Below, in pieces: positions 10,441-20,476 of a stretch of 64,000 nt of DNA. Made by a program: the position numbers and the translations under genes. Within the stretch, counting starts at the first letter, position 1, and each line of letters begins with the position of its first letter. The DNA is from Dasypus novemcinctus (lineage: Eukaryota; Chordata; Mammalia; Cingulata; Dasypodidae), in NCBI RefSeq assembly GCF_030445035.2, contig NC_080680.1, positions 96,911,157-96,975,156 on the forward strand, written 5' to 3'. Below the pieces are notes generated by a model. That model was given only the letters and a program-made list of their open reading frames with translations, was not told the DNA's origin and ran no database searches.

Positions 10441-11040
10441 AAGGTACCAGGCTAAAATTATAGTGGCACAGTCTTAGTTTTAGAAATTTGGTGGCCTTGC
10501 TCATTGTGTTAGAGCAGATTCAAGATTCCTCCTCAGGGGGTGGCTTGATCTTACCTGGAGAGCTTCCCAGGCCTGCACAGGAGCAGAAGAAAGCCAGGCT
10601 CCGGAGCAGTCTAGGGTGCCCCGCCCCACTGCTCCAGAGCCAATTGCGGGAACCAGAACGTGTCACCAGGTGCCTCAGTTCCTCCAGTGGGTCTCGTCCG
10701 GGCTCAGGACTGACCACTAAACTTATTGCTCTGCCCTTGACCAGATGTTCGGAGGCACTGCCTTCTGGGCACTTGTCTAATCCAGAACTTAGTGCCAGTA
10801 GCACCACTACCAAACCTGACTGAGGTAAAAGGCCTTCACAGAGCACTGCCTAAGCACCTTTACTGGGGATCAATGGCTCTTATCTATTTCAGGTCAAGGA
10901 TCCTTGAAAAAATCTAGTGAAAATAATGGATGCCATCTCCAGGAGGAAAAAAGCTCCCTTTCCACATATATACAAAATGTAAATACATGTCAGCAGTTGT
11001 GCAGTGCCCCTGAAGCCTATCTGAAGACCCTCTAGGAGAG
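10441..11040. promoter_or_regulatory. Repeat-free GC-richer island with GC box and CCAAT box (candidate only)
   Basis: The stretch at 10,488-10,850 is more GC- and CpG-rich than its neighbours. It holds 'ccccgcccc' (10,619-10,627, Sp1-type) and 'agccaattg' 19 bases later (10,638). The minus strand has an open frame of 108 codons (10,846-10,520) ending shortly after a donor-like 'ccaggtaagatc' (10,562-10,551). I recognise no protein family and see no partner exon. This could be an old promoter or first exon, an unrelated conserved element, or chance. Confidence 0.25.
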
Positions 11041-11315
11041 TCAGAGATGTTTCTCAACTAAGAACCACTGTCCTTAAATGTGCAGTGCCAAGTGTAAAGC
11101 ATAATGTGAGCCGGAGACCATGGTTAGTAGCAGTGCTGCAGTACGTGGTGTTCATCAACTGTAACAAATGTACCACACTAATGAAAGATGTTGTTAATGG
11201 GGCAGTGTGGGAGGGGAGGGGTGGGATATATGGGAATCCCCTATATTTTTTATGTAACATTTACATAATCTAAAGCTCCTTTAAAAATAAAATAATTAAA
11301 AAAATAAAGAACCAC
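11041..11315 (+). mobile_element. L1 3'UTR fragment
   Basis: It shares with the other L1 3' ends 'accatggttagtagcagtgc', 'ttcatcaactgtaacaaatg', 'accacactaatgaaagatgt', a G-rich run, 'ggatatatgggaatccccta' and an A-rich tail. It is 5'-truncated. Confidence 0.85.
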
Positions 11316-12696
11316 TCTCCTTGAGTAGATTAAAGCTTGACATTGAAGTAAGCCAGACCATCAGAGCGGCATACCTGCATAGACTGTGAGCTCCTTTGGA
11401 AAAACTGACCAGACTGAATTTTGGCAGAACGCCCTAGGCCTCCACGGAGGACCTTTAGAAGAATTTGCTATATTTACTCTAAGGACCTCATTGAGAACGC
11501 TTTCTTTTGCACTGCACAACAACCTATTTATAAAAACCTATGTGATATTTCTCTCAGAGCACACTACCAGAATTGATTGTGCTTCTTCTAAACAACTGAT
11601 TGGTTTTTTTTTCATAGATACTGGAAATCATGTAAATAATCTTTTCACCCACTTCACTTTGGGTATTAGAAAGTTCAGAATTAAATGAGCTTCTAACAAA
11701 GGTATCAGAACTTCCTACTGATTTTGTACACTCACCTCACACTGACTGTCATCTTCCTAAGTTTTCTTTTTGTTGCTTCTTGTCCCTCAGCTATTTTTAA
11801 GTTTGTATTTATCTTTCTAAACCACCCTATTCTTTTTTATAGAGGGAAATGTAGAAAAAAGAAAAGAAAAAGAAGGAAAGAAGAGGGGAAGCAAGTAAAG
11901 GAAGGAAGTCCTTGACAAATTCTTTTTCATATGAATCTGGAATATCCTGAGTGTAATTGCTCAGGAACCCCCAAAAAACAGATTAGCAGAAAGCCTACTC
12001 TCTCCCTCAACAGCTCCCACCCACCACCTCTTTTGATAAGTGCAGAAAGACTTGGGTATGCTTCTGGCATCCAAAGGGTCAGCCCTGCTTTCTCCCTTGT
12101 AGACCGAAGAGTCACAAGTCAGCAATGCTCCCAGTAGGGCAGGTAACAGCACAGGTAAGAGAAGCCAGTAACTGGAAGGACCTGCTGGACCCTGTTACAG
12201 ATGAAACTAGAACATTTCTAAGGGCTTTCCCAATGGATGCAACATGTAAAACATTATTCTGATCCAAAGCACTGAGAAGCCCCTAACATCAACATGATTG
12301 GGACCCAAAGAACCTGATACCACCCTATAAACCAATATAAAACTCTAGTACACCCTCATCACTTGTCCTTGGACTAGTACCACCACACATACACACACAC
12401 ACACACACATATACACTCACACTACAAACTATTGCCTGAAACTTGCTGTCCCCCATGTTAATTTATCCCATGCACACCTCCCTCAAAAAATAGCAGTTCA
12501 CCTCTATTAGCATCCCCATCTTCTAAAATACCCAGCATTGTTCCTCTACATTTGGTCACCTATAAATGGGAAAACTGAGTTACACCTCTAGGACATGTGT
12601 AAATCCAAGGAGACTCTGAGAACATTCTCAACACCAAGCAGGAGGTACCTGAAATTATCTGTCCCCTTGGGTTATGCCTTGTTTCTTAAACTTGAT
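11316..12696. other. Intergenic stretch without recognised genes
   Basis: It contains a purine run ('agaaaaaagaaaagaaaaag', about 11,853-11,900) and the (CA)n at about 12,391. Short open frames are present on both strands with no recognisable domains. Confidence 0.35.
12383..12422 (+). repeat. (AC)n microsatellite
   Basis: About ten AC units at 12,391-12,409 with imperfect CA-rich flanks. This is a simple sequence repeat, probably length-variable. Confidence 0.9.
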
Positions 12697-12810
12697 GGGA
12701 GCAAATGTGGTGCAAGTGATTGAGCTCCTACTCTTCCACATTGTAGGTCCCAGGCTGGTTTCCAGTGCCTTCTGAAAAAAACAAAAACAAACAAACAAAA
12801 ACAAAACAAC
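12697..12810 (+). mobile_element. Short tRNA-derived SINE
   Basis: The head is 'gcaaatgtggtgcaagtgat', followed by 'tgtaggtcccaggctggtt', 'ccagtgccttctgaaaaaaa' and an (AAAAC)n tail. It is the same subtype as the copy at 4,139, and as there it is followed directly by a second short SINE. Confidence 0.75.
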
Positions 12811-12909
12811 TCAGGGAAGCCGATGCGGCTCAGTGGTTGAGTGCTGGCTTCCTACATACGAGGTCCTGAGTTCAATCCCTGACTCCCAGTAACCAAAAAA
12901 AAAAAAAAT
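12811..12909 (+). mobile_element. Short tRNA-derived SINE
   Basis: It reads 'agccgatgcggctcagtggt', 'tgagtgctggcttcctacat' and 'ctgagttcaatccctgactc', plus an A run. The SINE pair at 12,697-12,909 repeats the arrangement at 4,139-4,352, which supports a dimeric SINE. Confidence 0.8.
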
Positions 12910-13734
12910 GGATCATGTTTCCTAAACTTGGAGATGGCACAGAGCAGAGTTCCCTGAAGGGCAGGGGTAGGGAATACACTCTTCCTTCACAGTACAGGGG
13001 ACCCAAGGAAGTCTGGCAAGGTGAGGTGAAAACATTAGGGCTGGAAGAGAGCTTCAGACCACAGGAGTCTTTACCTCAGTGACGCTTAGTGGCTCTGTCT
13101 CCTGAAATGAGGAGTCAGGATGGGGCTGGATAAACAGAAGTGGAGAATGAGAAAAGAATTTGAAGGAGTGTCAGGAAAACCTATTAGCTCTGTTAACCAG
13201 CATTTCTGAAGCTACTCCCTTGTTTTTCTTCTCTAGGTCAATAGGTGAGGAGGGGAATGTAAGGACATTGGAGTCTTTGGCTGAGGTATTGATACAACAA
13301 ATTTGCAAATTGGCTCAAAAGATTTCTGCTTCTGGAGAGACTGATGTTGAGAGAAAACATCTGGATATAGAAAGCACCCTAAATTGTCCATATGATATAT
13401 CTATCAGCTATGTCTTCCCCTCTGCTCTCGATGTGATTCATGAATGTGTTCATGAATCAAGTCTTAACAAAAGTCATCTCTTAGTATGTCAGTTGGACAT
13501 CTGAATCAGGAAAGGGTTATCCATTTGTTATTCTCAAAATTAACCCAACAAGATCAAGTGCTATCTGTGTGTACAAGAAGAAACGGGTAGTCACCATGAC
13601 TAAGCTTCCTGATTGTCACATGTTTGGTTAACCTAAGCACAAATGAGGAAGCCTTCCAAAATTTAACCGTGACTGATTATTCACTTCACTAAATATTTTT
13701 CTCTTCCTTTTAGTGAAAATAATTCATCTTTGTG
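12910..13734. other. Intergenic stretch, one unrecognised open frame
   Basis: A plus-strand frame of 114 codons at 13,160-13,504 has an ordinary amino-acid mix but matches nothing I know and has no clear splice or promoter context. I do not call it a gene. Confidence 0.3.
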
Positions 13735-13870
13735 GGTTGGGATGCTGATCACCTGCCAGGCACTGTGCTTTCCATATCTCTATGAAGCAGTTGCTGTATT
13801 TATCCCCACTTTGTGGCTGAAGAAATTGTGGCACATACCTAATAAGGGGTGGGAATGCACACCTAGAAAG
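13735..13870 (-). mobile_element. MIR SINE fragment
   Basis: Plus-strand words 'cctgccaggcactgtgcttt' and 'atttatccccactttgtggc' followed by 'gaagaaattgtggcacat' match the MIR core in reverse. Confidence 0.6.
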
Positions 13871-13949
13871 TGGACCCATACTCTTACCTCCATGCAGTAT
13901 TACCTGTACAACAGGGAAGCATTTCCCCTCTAAGGGAGAAGTCAAGAGG

Positions 13950-14100
13950 CCTGAATCTCAGTCTTGACACTAACAATAAATGATAATTAAGATCCTTCCT
14001 CCCACCAGCCTTCAATTTCCCCTTCTTAAAAATAAAGAGGGCTGGACTCCATACTCTCTAAAAGTTTCTCCAAGTCAGTGCCCCAGTGAGTCCATTTTAA
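13950..14100 (+). mobile_element. Probable MIR-family fragment
   Basis: 'tcagtcttgacactaacaat', 'tcaatttccccttcttaaaa' and 'gggctggactccatactct' follow the order of a MIR/MIR3 head and core in the plus direction, with much decay. Confidence 0.4.
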
Positions 14101-14271
14101 AGTTGAAGTAATAAGAAACCCAGAGGCACCACCAGTGAGAGGGCTCCCAGCATCCCAGGCTGCTGGCTGCTCACCCCCAGTAAATTCAACAGCATGCTGC
14201 ATTTAGACATGAATTGGGTTCACTGCATTTCTTCATTAAATCTGTTCAGAATCCTAAATAGCCATCCAAGC

Positions 14272-15060
14272 ATTCTTTCACTCTACAAATATTTATCAAG
14301 GAACCACTGTATTCCAGGCACTGGGCCACATGAGACCATGTAATAAAGAACCAGATGTGGTCCTCATACTTGGGCAGCAACCAGTCCACTGGGGGAGAGA
14401 GTGATGTAAGTATTAAGATTCAGTTCAGAACCTTCCTCTCCCCCCCACAATATCCTGTAAGCCTATCATCCAGTCTCTAGCTCTGTGAGACAGCTTGGTT
14501 TCCTTATTTCATATCAGAGAGGTTATGTAGTATTTGTCCTTCAATGCCTGGCTTGCTTCACTCAACATAAGGTCCTCAAGATTCATCCATGTTATCCCAT
14601 GTGTTTGGTATATGGGAACCTCTGATATTTTTTAATGTAACATTTTTTGTGACCTATGTATCTTTGAAAAAAAAAAAAAGACCAAAAATAAACTTAAAAA
14701 AAAAGATTCAGTTCAGTACTGAGTGCCCATTCAGAAAGAGTGGCTATTCCAGGCTTAGTGAAGGAGTACGAGGGCAGGCTTCTGAAAAGACATGGCATCT
14801 AAGCCAAGCTGGGAGGGTGAGGCTAATCCCCAATGCTAACAGACAGGAGGAATGTGCATTTCGGGTAGAAGGAATAGCAAGGCAAGGAAAACAAGAAGAA
14901 CCCTACAATTGTAGTATGGAATGCAAGACGGAAGGGAGGAAGGCAGATGGTGTGGCTGCTGAGGCTCCCAGGAGCCACGTCACTGGAAGCACAGTAAGCC
15001 ACAGGAGGGAGGTGGTCCTGAAGTCTGAAGGTAATGAGGCGGTTTATTCAGCAGGAAAAT
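14272..15060 (-). mobile_element. L2 LINE 3' part, split by a younger L1
   Basis: 'caaatatttatcaaggaacc' with 'ttccaggcactgggccac' and 'gatgtggtcctcatac' is L2 in reverse. L2-like text resumes after the L1 insert with 'ggaggaatgtgcatttcggg' and 'agcaaggcaaggaaaac'. The L1 takes up 14,432-14,702. Confidence 0.55.
14432..14702 (+). mobile_element. Twin-primed L1 insertion (5' inversion) with 14-bp target duplication
   Basis: The same 14 bases, aagattcagttcag, flank the insert at 14,418-14,431 and 14,703-14,716. The right part (from about 14,607) is an L1 3' end in the plus direction ('ggtatatgggaacctctgat', 'aatgtaacattttttgtgac', A tail). The left part (14,432-14,605) is L1 3'UTR in the opposite direction: its reverse complement reads 'gaggaccttatgttgagtga' and 'tagagactggatgataggct'. 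This inverted-plus-direct layout is the known product of twin priming during L1 reverse transcription. Confidence 0.88.
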
Positions 15061-15499
15061 GACTTATTCAAATTTGCATTTTAGAAAAATTGATCTACCT
15101 TCAGTGTAGAGGATGGATTGAAAGGGGACAAGACTGGCTGCGAAGAGACCAGTTTGAAGGTAGAAATGGAAAAGGTCCCTGTGAGGACATTTATAGCAAA
15201 GATGGAGAGAAGTCGACAAAACTGAGACTTTATAGAGGGATAATCTCCAGGATGAGGTGATTGGTTGGGTGTGGAAAATGAGAGATAATGAGGACTCAAG
15301 GATGGTGTTTGTTTGTAGCTCAGGCAATGACGTGACCAGAGCAAAGTCTGGTCAACCACCATATCAGGAAGCTCAAGCACAAGTGCTATGCAGATAGGCA
15401 AATTATAGATACACTGCACAGTCACAGCCTTCACTTACCACACAATTCTGGCTTTTACCTTTAACTGCACCCAGCTTCAATGCCAGGTGTGGCTTCATT
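15061..15499. other. Intergenic stretch, nothing recognised
   Basis: Short minus-strand frames only. It may belong to the same worn L2 region as its two flanks, but no clear match was seen. Confidence 0.3.
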
Positions 15500-16520
15500 T
15501 TTTTAACAAATATTTATTGCCCACTCACAATTTGCCAGATACTGTTCTAAGTTCTGGGACTATAATGGTGAGATAAACAAGATTCCTGTGTGTGATGTCA
15601 GAGAGAAGACAAATAGAATTCACATAAATAAATGAATAATCACACACTGTGATAAGTGCTATAAAGGAAGGTAACAGAGTTCCCTGAGGATATAACAGGG
15701 TGACCCAATCCAGAAAGGTGATGCCTGGATGAACAAAGAGGGAAAGCATCCCAGGATCAGGACCATCATGAACCCAATGTAGGAAGTATCCTAACACATT
15801 TGAGGAACCGGATGGAGCTCATGGAAACGTGGTGTGCAATGAGACCGGAGAGGAAATCATTATTCTTTATCCTGAGGAGTGGGAAGTTATTGAAGGGCTT
15901 TGAAATACTGAAACATAGTGGGGATTTGATAAATGTTAACTAAATGAAGAGGCACATTGACCTAGAGAGTTAAGTGATCAAATTTTAATTTTTTTTTAAG
16001 ATTTATTTATTTCTCTCCCCTTCCCCCGCCCTTGTCTGTTCTCTGTGTCTATTTGCTGTGTGTTCTTCTTTGTCCGTTTCTGTTGTCAGCAGCACGGGAA
16101 TCTGTTTTGTTGTTGTTGTTGTTGCGTCATCTTGTTGTGTCAGCTCTCCGTGTGTGCAGCGCCATTCCTGGGCAGGCTGCACTTTCTTTCCTGCTGGGCA
16201 GCTTTCCTTGAGGGGCGCACTCCTCGTGCGTGGGGGTCCCTTACGCGGGGGACACCCCTGCTGGCAGGGCACTCCTTGCGCGCATCAGCACTGCGCATGG
16301 GCCAGCTCCACACGGGTCAAGGAGGCCCGGGGTTTGAACCACGGACCTCCCATGTGGTAGACGGACGCCCTAACCACTGGGCCAAGTTCACTTTCCAGTG
16401 ATCAAATTTTTTTCAAAAATCATTACAGGTGCAGCGCAGAGAACAGATGAGGAAGGAGATGTCAAGAGGGAATAAGAGAACATCAAATACGTCATTGGGA
16501 AGATATTGCAATAATCTAGG
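15500..16520 (-). mobile_element. L2 LINE 3' part, split by a DAS SINE
   Basis: 'aacaaatatttattgcccac', 'tttgccagatactgttctaa' and 'gggactataatggtgagata' are L2 in reverse, with continuing L2-like text to about 15,960. Beyond the SINE, 'atattgcaataatctaggtg' at about 16,504 continues it. Confidence 0.6.
15986..16394 (-). mobile_element. DAS-type SINE with target-site duplication
   Basis: Full-length minus-strand copy: T run, 'aagatttatttatttctctc', the body in reverse, then 'ggacctcccatgtggtagac' and 'aagttcactttcc'. The flanking words 'agtgatcaaatttt' on the left (about 15,972) and right (about 16,396) are the target duplication. A (TTG)n run at about 16,104-16,123 is an internal simple repeat. 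Confidence 0.93.
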
Positions 16521-16867
16521 TGGGAAAGAATGGCTTTTGATCAGTATGCTGGTGGGAAAAATGAAGAGGTAGCCAGATGCAAGAGGTATTTAAGAGGTAA
16601 AATGGAAATGAATCATGAGGACCCTTGAAGGAAAAAAGACCCTGCTGATGGGTACTACTTAAAATGGGGAAGGGGGATGGAAAAATCATTCTTGATTCCA
16701 GCAGCACCTGTCCTCTGCATTCTTCTAGCCCTAGATGCCTTGATTCTCTTAGCCAAAAGTCCTTTCTATTTTCCTCTGCATTTAGTCTCTCAGCCTCTCC
16801 TTCCACTGCTGCTAGCTTCTTTACCAGACATTTCCCAGCCATCCTCTTACATGCATAGCATATCACT
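16521..16867. other. Intergenic stretch, nothing recognised
   Basis: Opposing short open frames overlap here (16,516-16,884 on the minus strand, 16,664-16,931 on the plus strand), with no domain that I know. Confidence 0.3.
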
Positions 16868-17036
16868 TTGTGGTTTACAGACAACTTTCACATACATGTT
16901 CCTCACTTTTCTCTTAAGTAGGTTCTATTAGCCCAGTCTTACACATGAAGAAAGTGAAACTCAGAGAAGTGAAAGGATTTTGCCAAAGACATTATAAGAT
17001 GGTGAGGCCAGGATTTGAGTGCACATCTTCTGTCAC
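16868..17036 (-). mobile_element. MIR SINE
   Basis: 'cccagtcttacacatgaaga', 'agtgaaactcagagaagtga' and 'gaggccaggatttgagtgca' are the classic MIR order in reverse. Confidence 0.75.
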
Positions 17037-17229
17037 TAAATCCTGAATGTTTTCCTTTCTCCTGGCACAGCTCTTCGAAAACTCCTGGCACAGTCGACAT
17101 GAAGCTCAAAGAGATCCTGTGTCTAGCTTGTCAGTCCATGGAATAAATATGTTAAAGTAGAAAATTTCCACAGTGAAAAAATAGTGTCCCTGCAAATTTG
17201 TTTCTGGCATCAACTTGTGAAATTTACTA

Positions 17230-17460
17230 AAATGTGAGGCAGTGTTGCTTTGTGCTTAAGACCATCCTGATTATATCCAGGTCATTCAACGGGCAACATG
17301 GTCTTGAACAAAGCACTTACTTCCTTTAACTTTGGTTTCTTTATATTTTAAAGGGGGATACTATTGATGCCTCACTTAGGGGTTGCTTTGAGTAATATAC
17401 AAAAAGCACTTGCTCACTGCCTGACACCTAGAGATTACTCAATATGTCTTAGCCATAACT
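17230..17460 (+). mobile_element. MIR SINE
   Basis: 'ttgctttgtgcttaagacca' followed by 'tcttgaacaaagcacttact', 'ggtttctttatattttaaag' and 'cactgcctgacacctagag' matches MIR in the plus direction. Confidence 0.6.
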
Positions 17461-17744
17461 ACTATCATTGCCCTTAATTGCATACTCATTTTCAAATCAT
17501 ACACAGCACAAATAAATATTTCTCCTAAAAAGTCTCACAAATTCAGGTGAAGAGGAGTCAAACACTAAAAAATATGGAGGCTATGAGATTTTGCAAAGAA
17601 ATACAGAACAGTTGCTTTTAAGAGCATCCAGGAACACCTGACAGAGAAGGAAATTTTGGCAAAAAGTAAAGGATGAGGAAGTAAAGCAAAAAGTGGAGAA
17701 GAAGGAGGAAGAGGAGAAAAGAAAAGAAAAAGAGCTAGAAAAAT
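17461..17744. other. Intergenic stretch with a purine-rich run
   Basis: A GA-rich run ('gaagaaggaggaagaggaga', about 17,698-17,735) is the only feature. No gene was recognised. Confidence 0.4.
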
Positions 17745-17900
17745 TTCTTGAATACCTACCATGTTTCAAGCATGGTACTAAGTGCAGCACTAAAAGATCT
17801 TCATACCAATAATCTTAGAGGGTATTACTATACCCATACTACAGATGAGGAAATAGGATCAGAAATGTTAGGTAACCAGCCCAAAGCCACACAACCAAAA
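17745..17900 (-). mobile_element. MIR SINE
   Basis: 'aatacctaccatgtttcaag', 'tactacagatgaggaaatag' and 'agcccaaagccacacaacc' are MIR core and head in reverse. Confidence 0.7.
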
Positions 17901-18059
17901 AGTAAAGTAACTGATTTCAAAACATATGCTATTTGCAAAGACACTACACTATGCTATATTGCTTTCCAGTACATCTATAACTATACCTGTAGTATTTTAT
18001 TGTATTTATTCATAACAACCTTAAAAATAGGAACTGGAAATTACTCTTCTTTGTAATTC

Positions 18060-18650
18060 CAATTGTTGGGTTCCTGGCGGGGATTTAATAAAACAACGTT
18101 GAATAAACAAGAAAATATTAAACTCCCATCCTGGGGAGTCCTGCTACATTCTCAAATTGAGGGGCAAGAATCTCTTGAGTACATGGGCAGTGCCCAATAA
18201 AAGAAAACAACTAGTATTTCAAACCCTCAATATTAATGCATAGAACTATGAACCTTATTCTTGAAAAATGGAAACTTAGAGGTTACTGTGGGTTCCGAGG
18301 GGAGGCAGAAGGAAGAATAGGTTGAACACAGGGCATTTTTAGGACATTGGTATTGTTCTGCATGACTTTGCATTGACAGATACAGGCTATTATACATTTT
18401 GTCAAAACCTATAAAAGTGTGTGGTGCACAATGTAAACCATAATGTAAATCATAGACCATGGCTAGTAGCAACTCTTCAATACTTGTACATCAATTGTAA
18501 CAAATGTATCATATTCATGTAAGATGTTATTAATAGAGGAAAATATTTGAGGGGGAAGGGTTGGGGTATATGGAAATCCCCTATCTTTTCTATATGACTT
18601 TCCTGTATTCTAAAGCTTCTTTGAAAATAAAGTAAAAAAATAAAAAAGAC
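18060..18650 (+). mobile_element. L1 3'UTR fragment
   Basis: 'attaaactcccatcctgggg', 'gcatgactttgcattgacag', 'cataatgtaaatcatagacc', 'gggtatatggaaatccccta' and an A-rich tail follow the order of the long L1 3'UTR seen elsewhere in the window. It is 5'-truncated. A second, overlapping part of the same 3'UTR follows at about 18,900. Confidence 0.8.
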
Positions 18651-18992
18651 ATGGGAGGAACTTACATAAGAAATTGTCAATATACATAAAAGATAACAGA
18701 TCTTATGGTGATAAAAGGTACAATGCCAAAAAAATTTGGCTTTGTTTTTGGGGAGGTTTGGATTGCAGAAAAGTTACACCTATGGCAAAGGAGGATCCCT
18801 GGTGCATGGTGTCAGTGGTGGGACAATGTGTAGGGAAGGTGCACCTGGGGCATGACTATATGGAATAGGAATGCATTCATGTTGTCATAGTGTTATCTCA
18901 GTGGGTGGAGACCCACACAATAATGAACAAAATATTAAATTCCCATCCTGGAGGGTCCTGCTACATTCTCTAATAGAGTGCAAGGCTCTCTT

Positions 18993-19416
18993 TTTTTTTT
19001 TTTTTTTTTAAAGATTTATTTATTTATTTATTTATCTCCCCTCCCCCTCCCACCCCAGTTGTCTGTTCTCTGTGTCTATTTGCTGCGTCTTCTTTGTCCA
19101 CTTCTGTTGTTGTCAGCGGCACGGGGATCTGTGTTTCTTTTTGTTGCGTCATCTTGTTGTGTCAGCTCTCTGTGTGTGCAGCACCATTCCTGGGCAGGCT
19201 GCACTTTCTTTCGCGCTGGGCGGCTCTCCTTACGGGGCGCGCTCCTTGTGTGTGGGGCTCCCCTACGTGGGGGCACCCCTGCTGGCAGGGCACTCCTTGC
19301 GCACATCAGCACTGCGCATGGGCCAGCTCCACATGGGTCAAGGAGGCCCGGGGTTTGAACCGCGGACCTCCCATGTGGTAGACGGACGCCCTAACCACTG
19401 GGCCAAGTCTGCCGCC
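18993..19416 (-). mobile_element. DAS-type SINE with exact target duplication
   Basis: Full-length minus-strand copy with a long T run and (TTTA)n at its 3' end. The words 'caaggctctct' lie directly on both sides (about 18,982 and 19,418). It is inserted in an L1 3'UTR. It is among the least worn copies in the window, which suggests a recent insertion. Confidence 0.95.
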
Positions 19417-19549
19417 AAGGCTCTCTAGAGGACACAGGCAGTGCCTAGTGAAAGAGGACAGACCAGTATAAAAGGTCCTTAATTTATTTTGGTGGGGGGC
19501 GGGGGGGAAGCACTTACCTACATATGCTCCCCAATTAGAGTTGTTTTTC

Positions 19550-19640
19550 TCATGTGTTTATTTGTTTTGTTTTTAGGTGGTACCAGGGCCTCATACATGG
19601 GGTACAGACGTTCAACCAGTTAAGCTACATCTGCTCCCCA
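19550..19640 (-). mobile_element. Short tRNA-derived SINE
   Basis: 'gtaccagggcctcatacatg', 'acgttcaaccagttaagcta' and 'catctgctcccc' are a worn short SINE in reverse, inside the L1 3'UTR. Confidence 0.6.
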
Positions 19641-20000
19641 CAGGCCCTTGATATTAATGCTTATATTTATGAACCTTATTCTTATAAAATTGAAACTTGG
19701 CCTAATAATATATATTGCCTAAGAGTTTCCTCATGAAAACCTCCTTGTTACTCAGATGTGGCCTCTCTCTAAGCCAAACTCAGTATATTAGCTCACTGCC
19801 TTCCCCCTCATTCCCTGGCATGGGACATGACCCCTGGGGAGGAGCTTCCCTGGCACCGAGGGATTATTACTATGCATCAACTAGCAGTACATTTGGAAAA
19901 AGACCTAGACAAAAAGGGGGAAATATTAAGTACAATTGAGTTTTTATTGTTAAGAAATTTCAAAGTGAATGCAAAAATCAACAACGTTTAGGAAAGCTTT

Positions 20001-20476
20001 AATATATATATATTATATATGTATATGGTCATATATAATACGATTTTTTTGCACAGTTTGAATGAAAATGTTGGCTCTGAAAGGGTGACCATTGGCTGGC
20101 TTGCGACCTATGTCAGCATTCATCTTATTCACTTAATTAATTTAGTTGTTTGAGGTTTTGTTTGTTTCAATTTGTTTGCAAGGATAGTATAGAGATGAGC
20201 CTCCACCTGACATGTCTGAGTAAATATTGACAGGTAACTACAGAAATATTCATTACTTAGGTCACCTGGTTTATTGAAGGGAAATCCATTCCCTGAGGAC
20301 TCTGCTTTTAATACAAATAACTTAATTGTTCAACTTATTTTTGAGAACTGAGGAAGAGAAGACATAATCATGGATCATTTACAGATATTTTCAGAGAGAA
20401 GGGAGAGAGAAATAAATTGAGACTAGTTGAATTGAAAATTCTTAGATTTTCTATGTTCCATGGTATATGTGGGATC
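20001..20476. other. Stretch upstream of the OR pseudogene, with an AT microsatellite
   Basis: An (AT)-rich simple repeat lies at about 20,002-20,040. The rest has no recognised repeat. Olfactory receptor promoters lie kilobases upstream in 5'UTR exons, and I cannot point to one here. Confidence 0.4.

Larger units (their letters stand above)
18900..20000 (+). mobile_element. Second L1 3'UTR fragment, split by a SINE
   Basis: 'aaattcccatcctggagggt' (18,936) repeats the text at 18,120. After the SINE the element continues with 'ggacacaggcagtgcctagt' and, at about 19,800-19,930, 'ggcatgggacatgacccct', 'gcaccgagggattattac' and 'aaaaagacctagacaaaaag'. Those match the 3'UTR copy at 7,395-7,510. 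Confidence 0.8.

Noticed and set aside
13160-13504. 114-codon plus-strand open frame
   Set aside because: No recognised domain, no splice or promoter context, and no second exon. Chance is the simplest reading, though I could not run a search.
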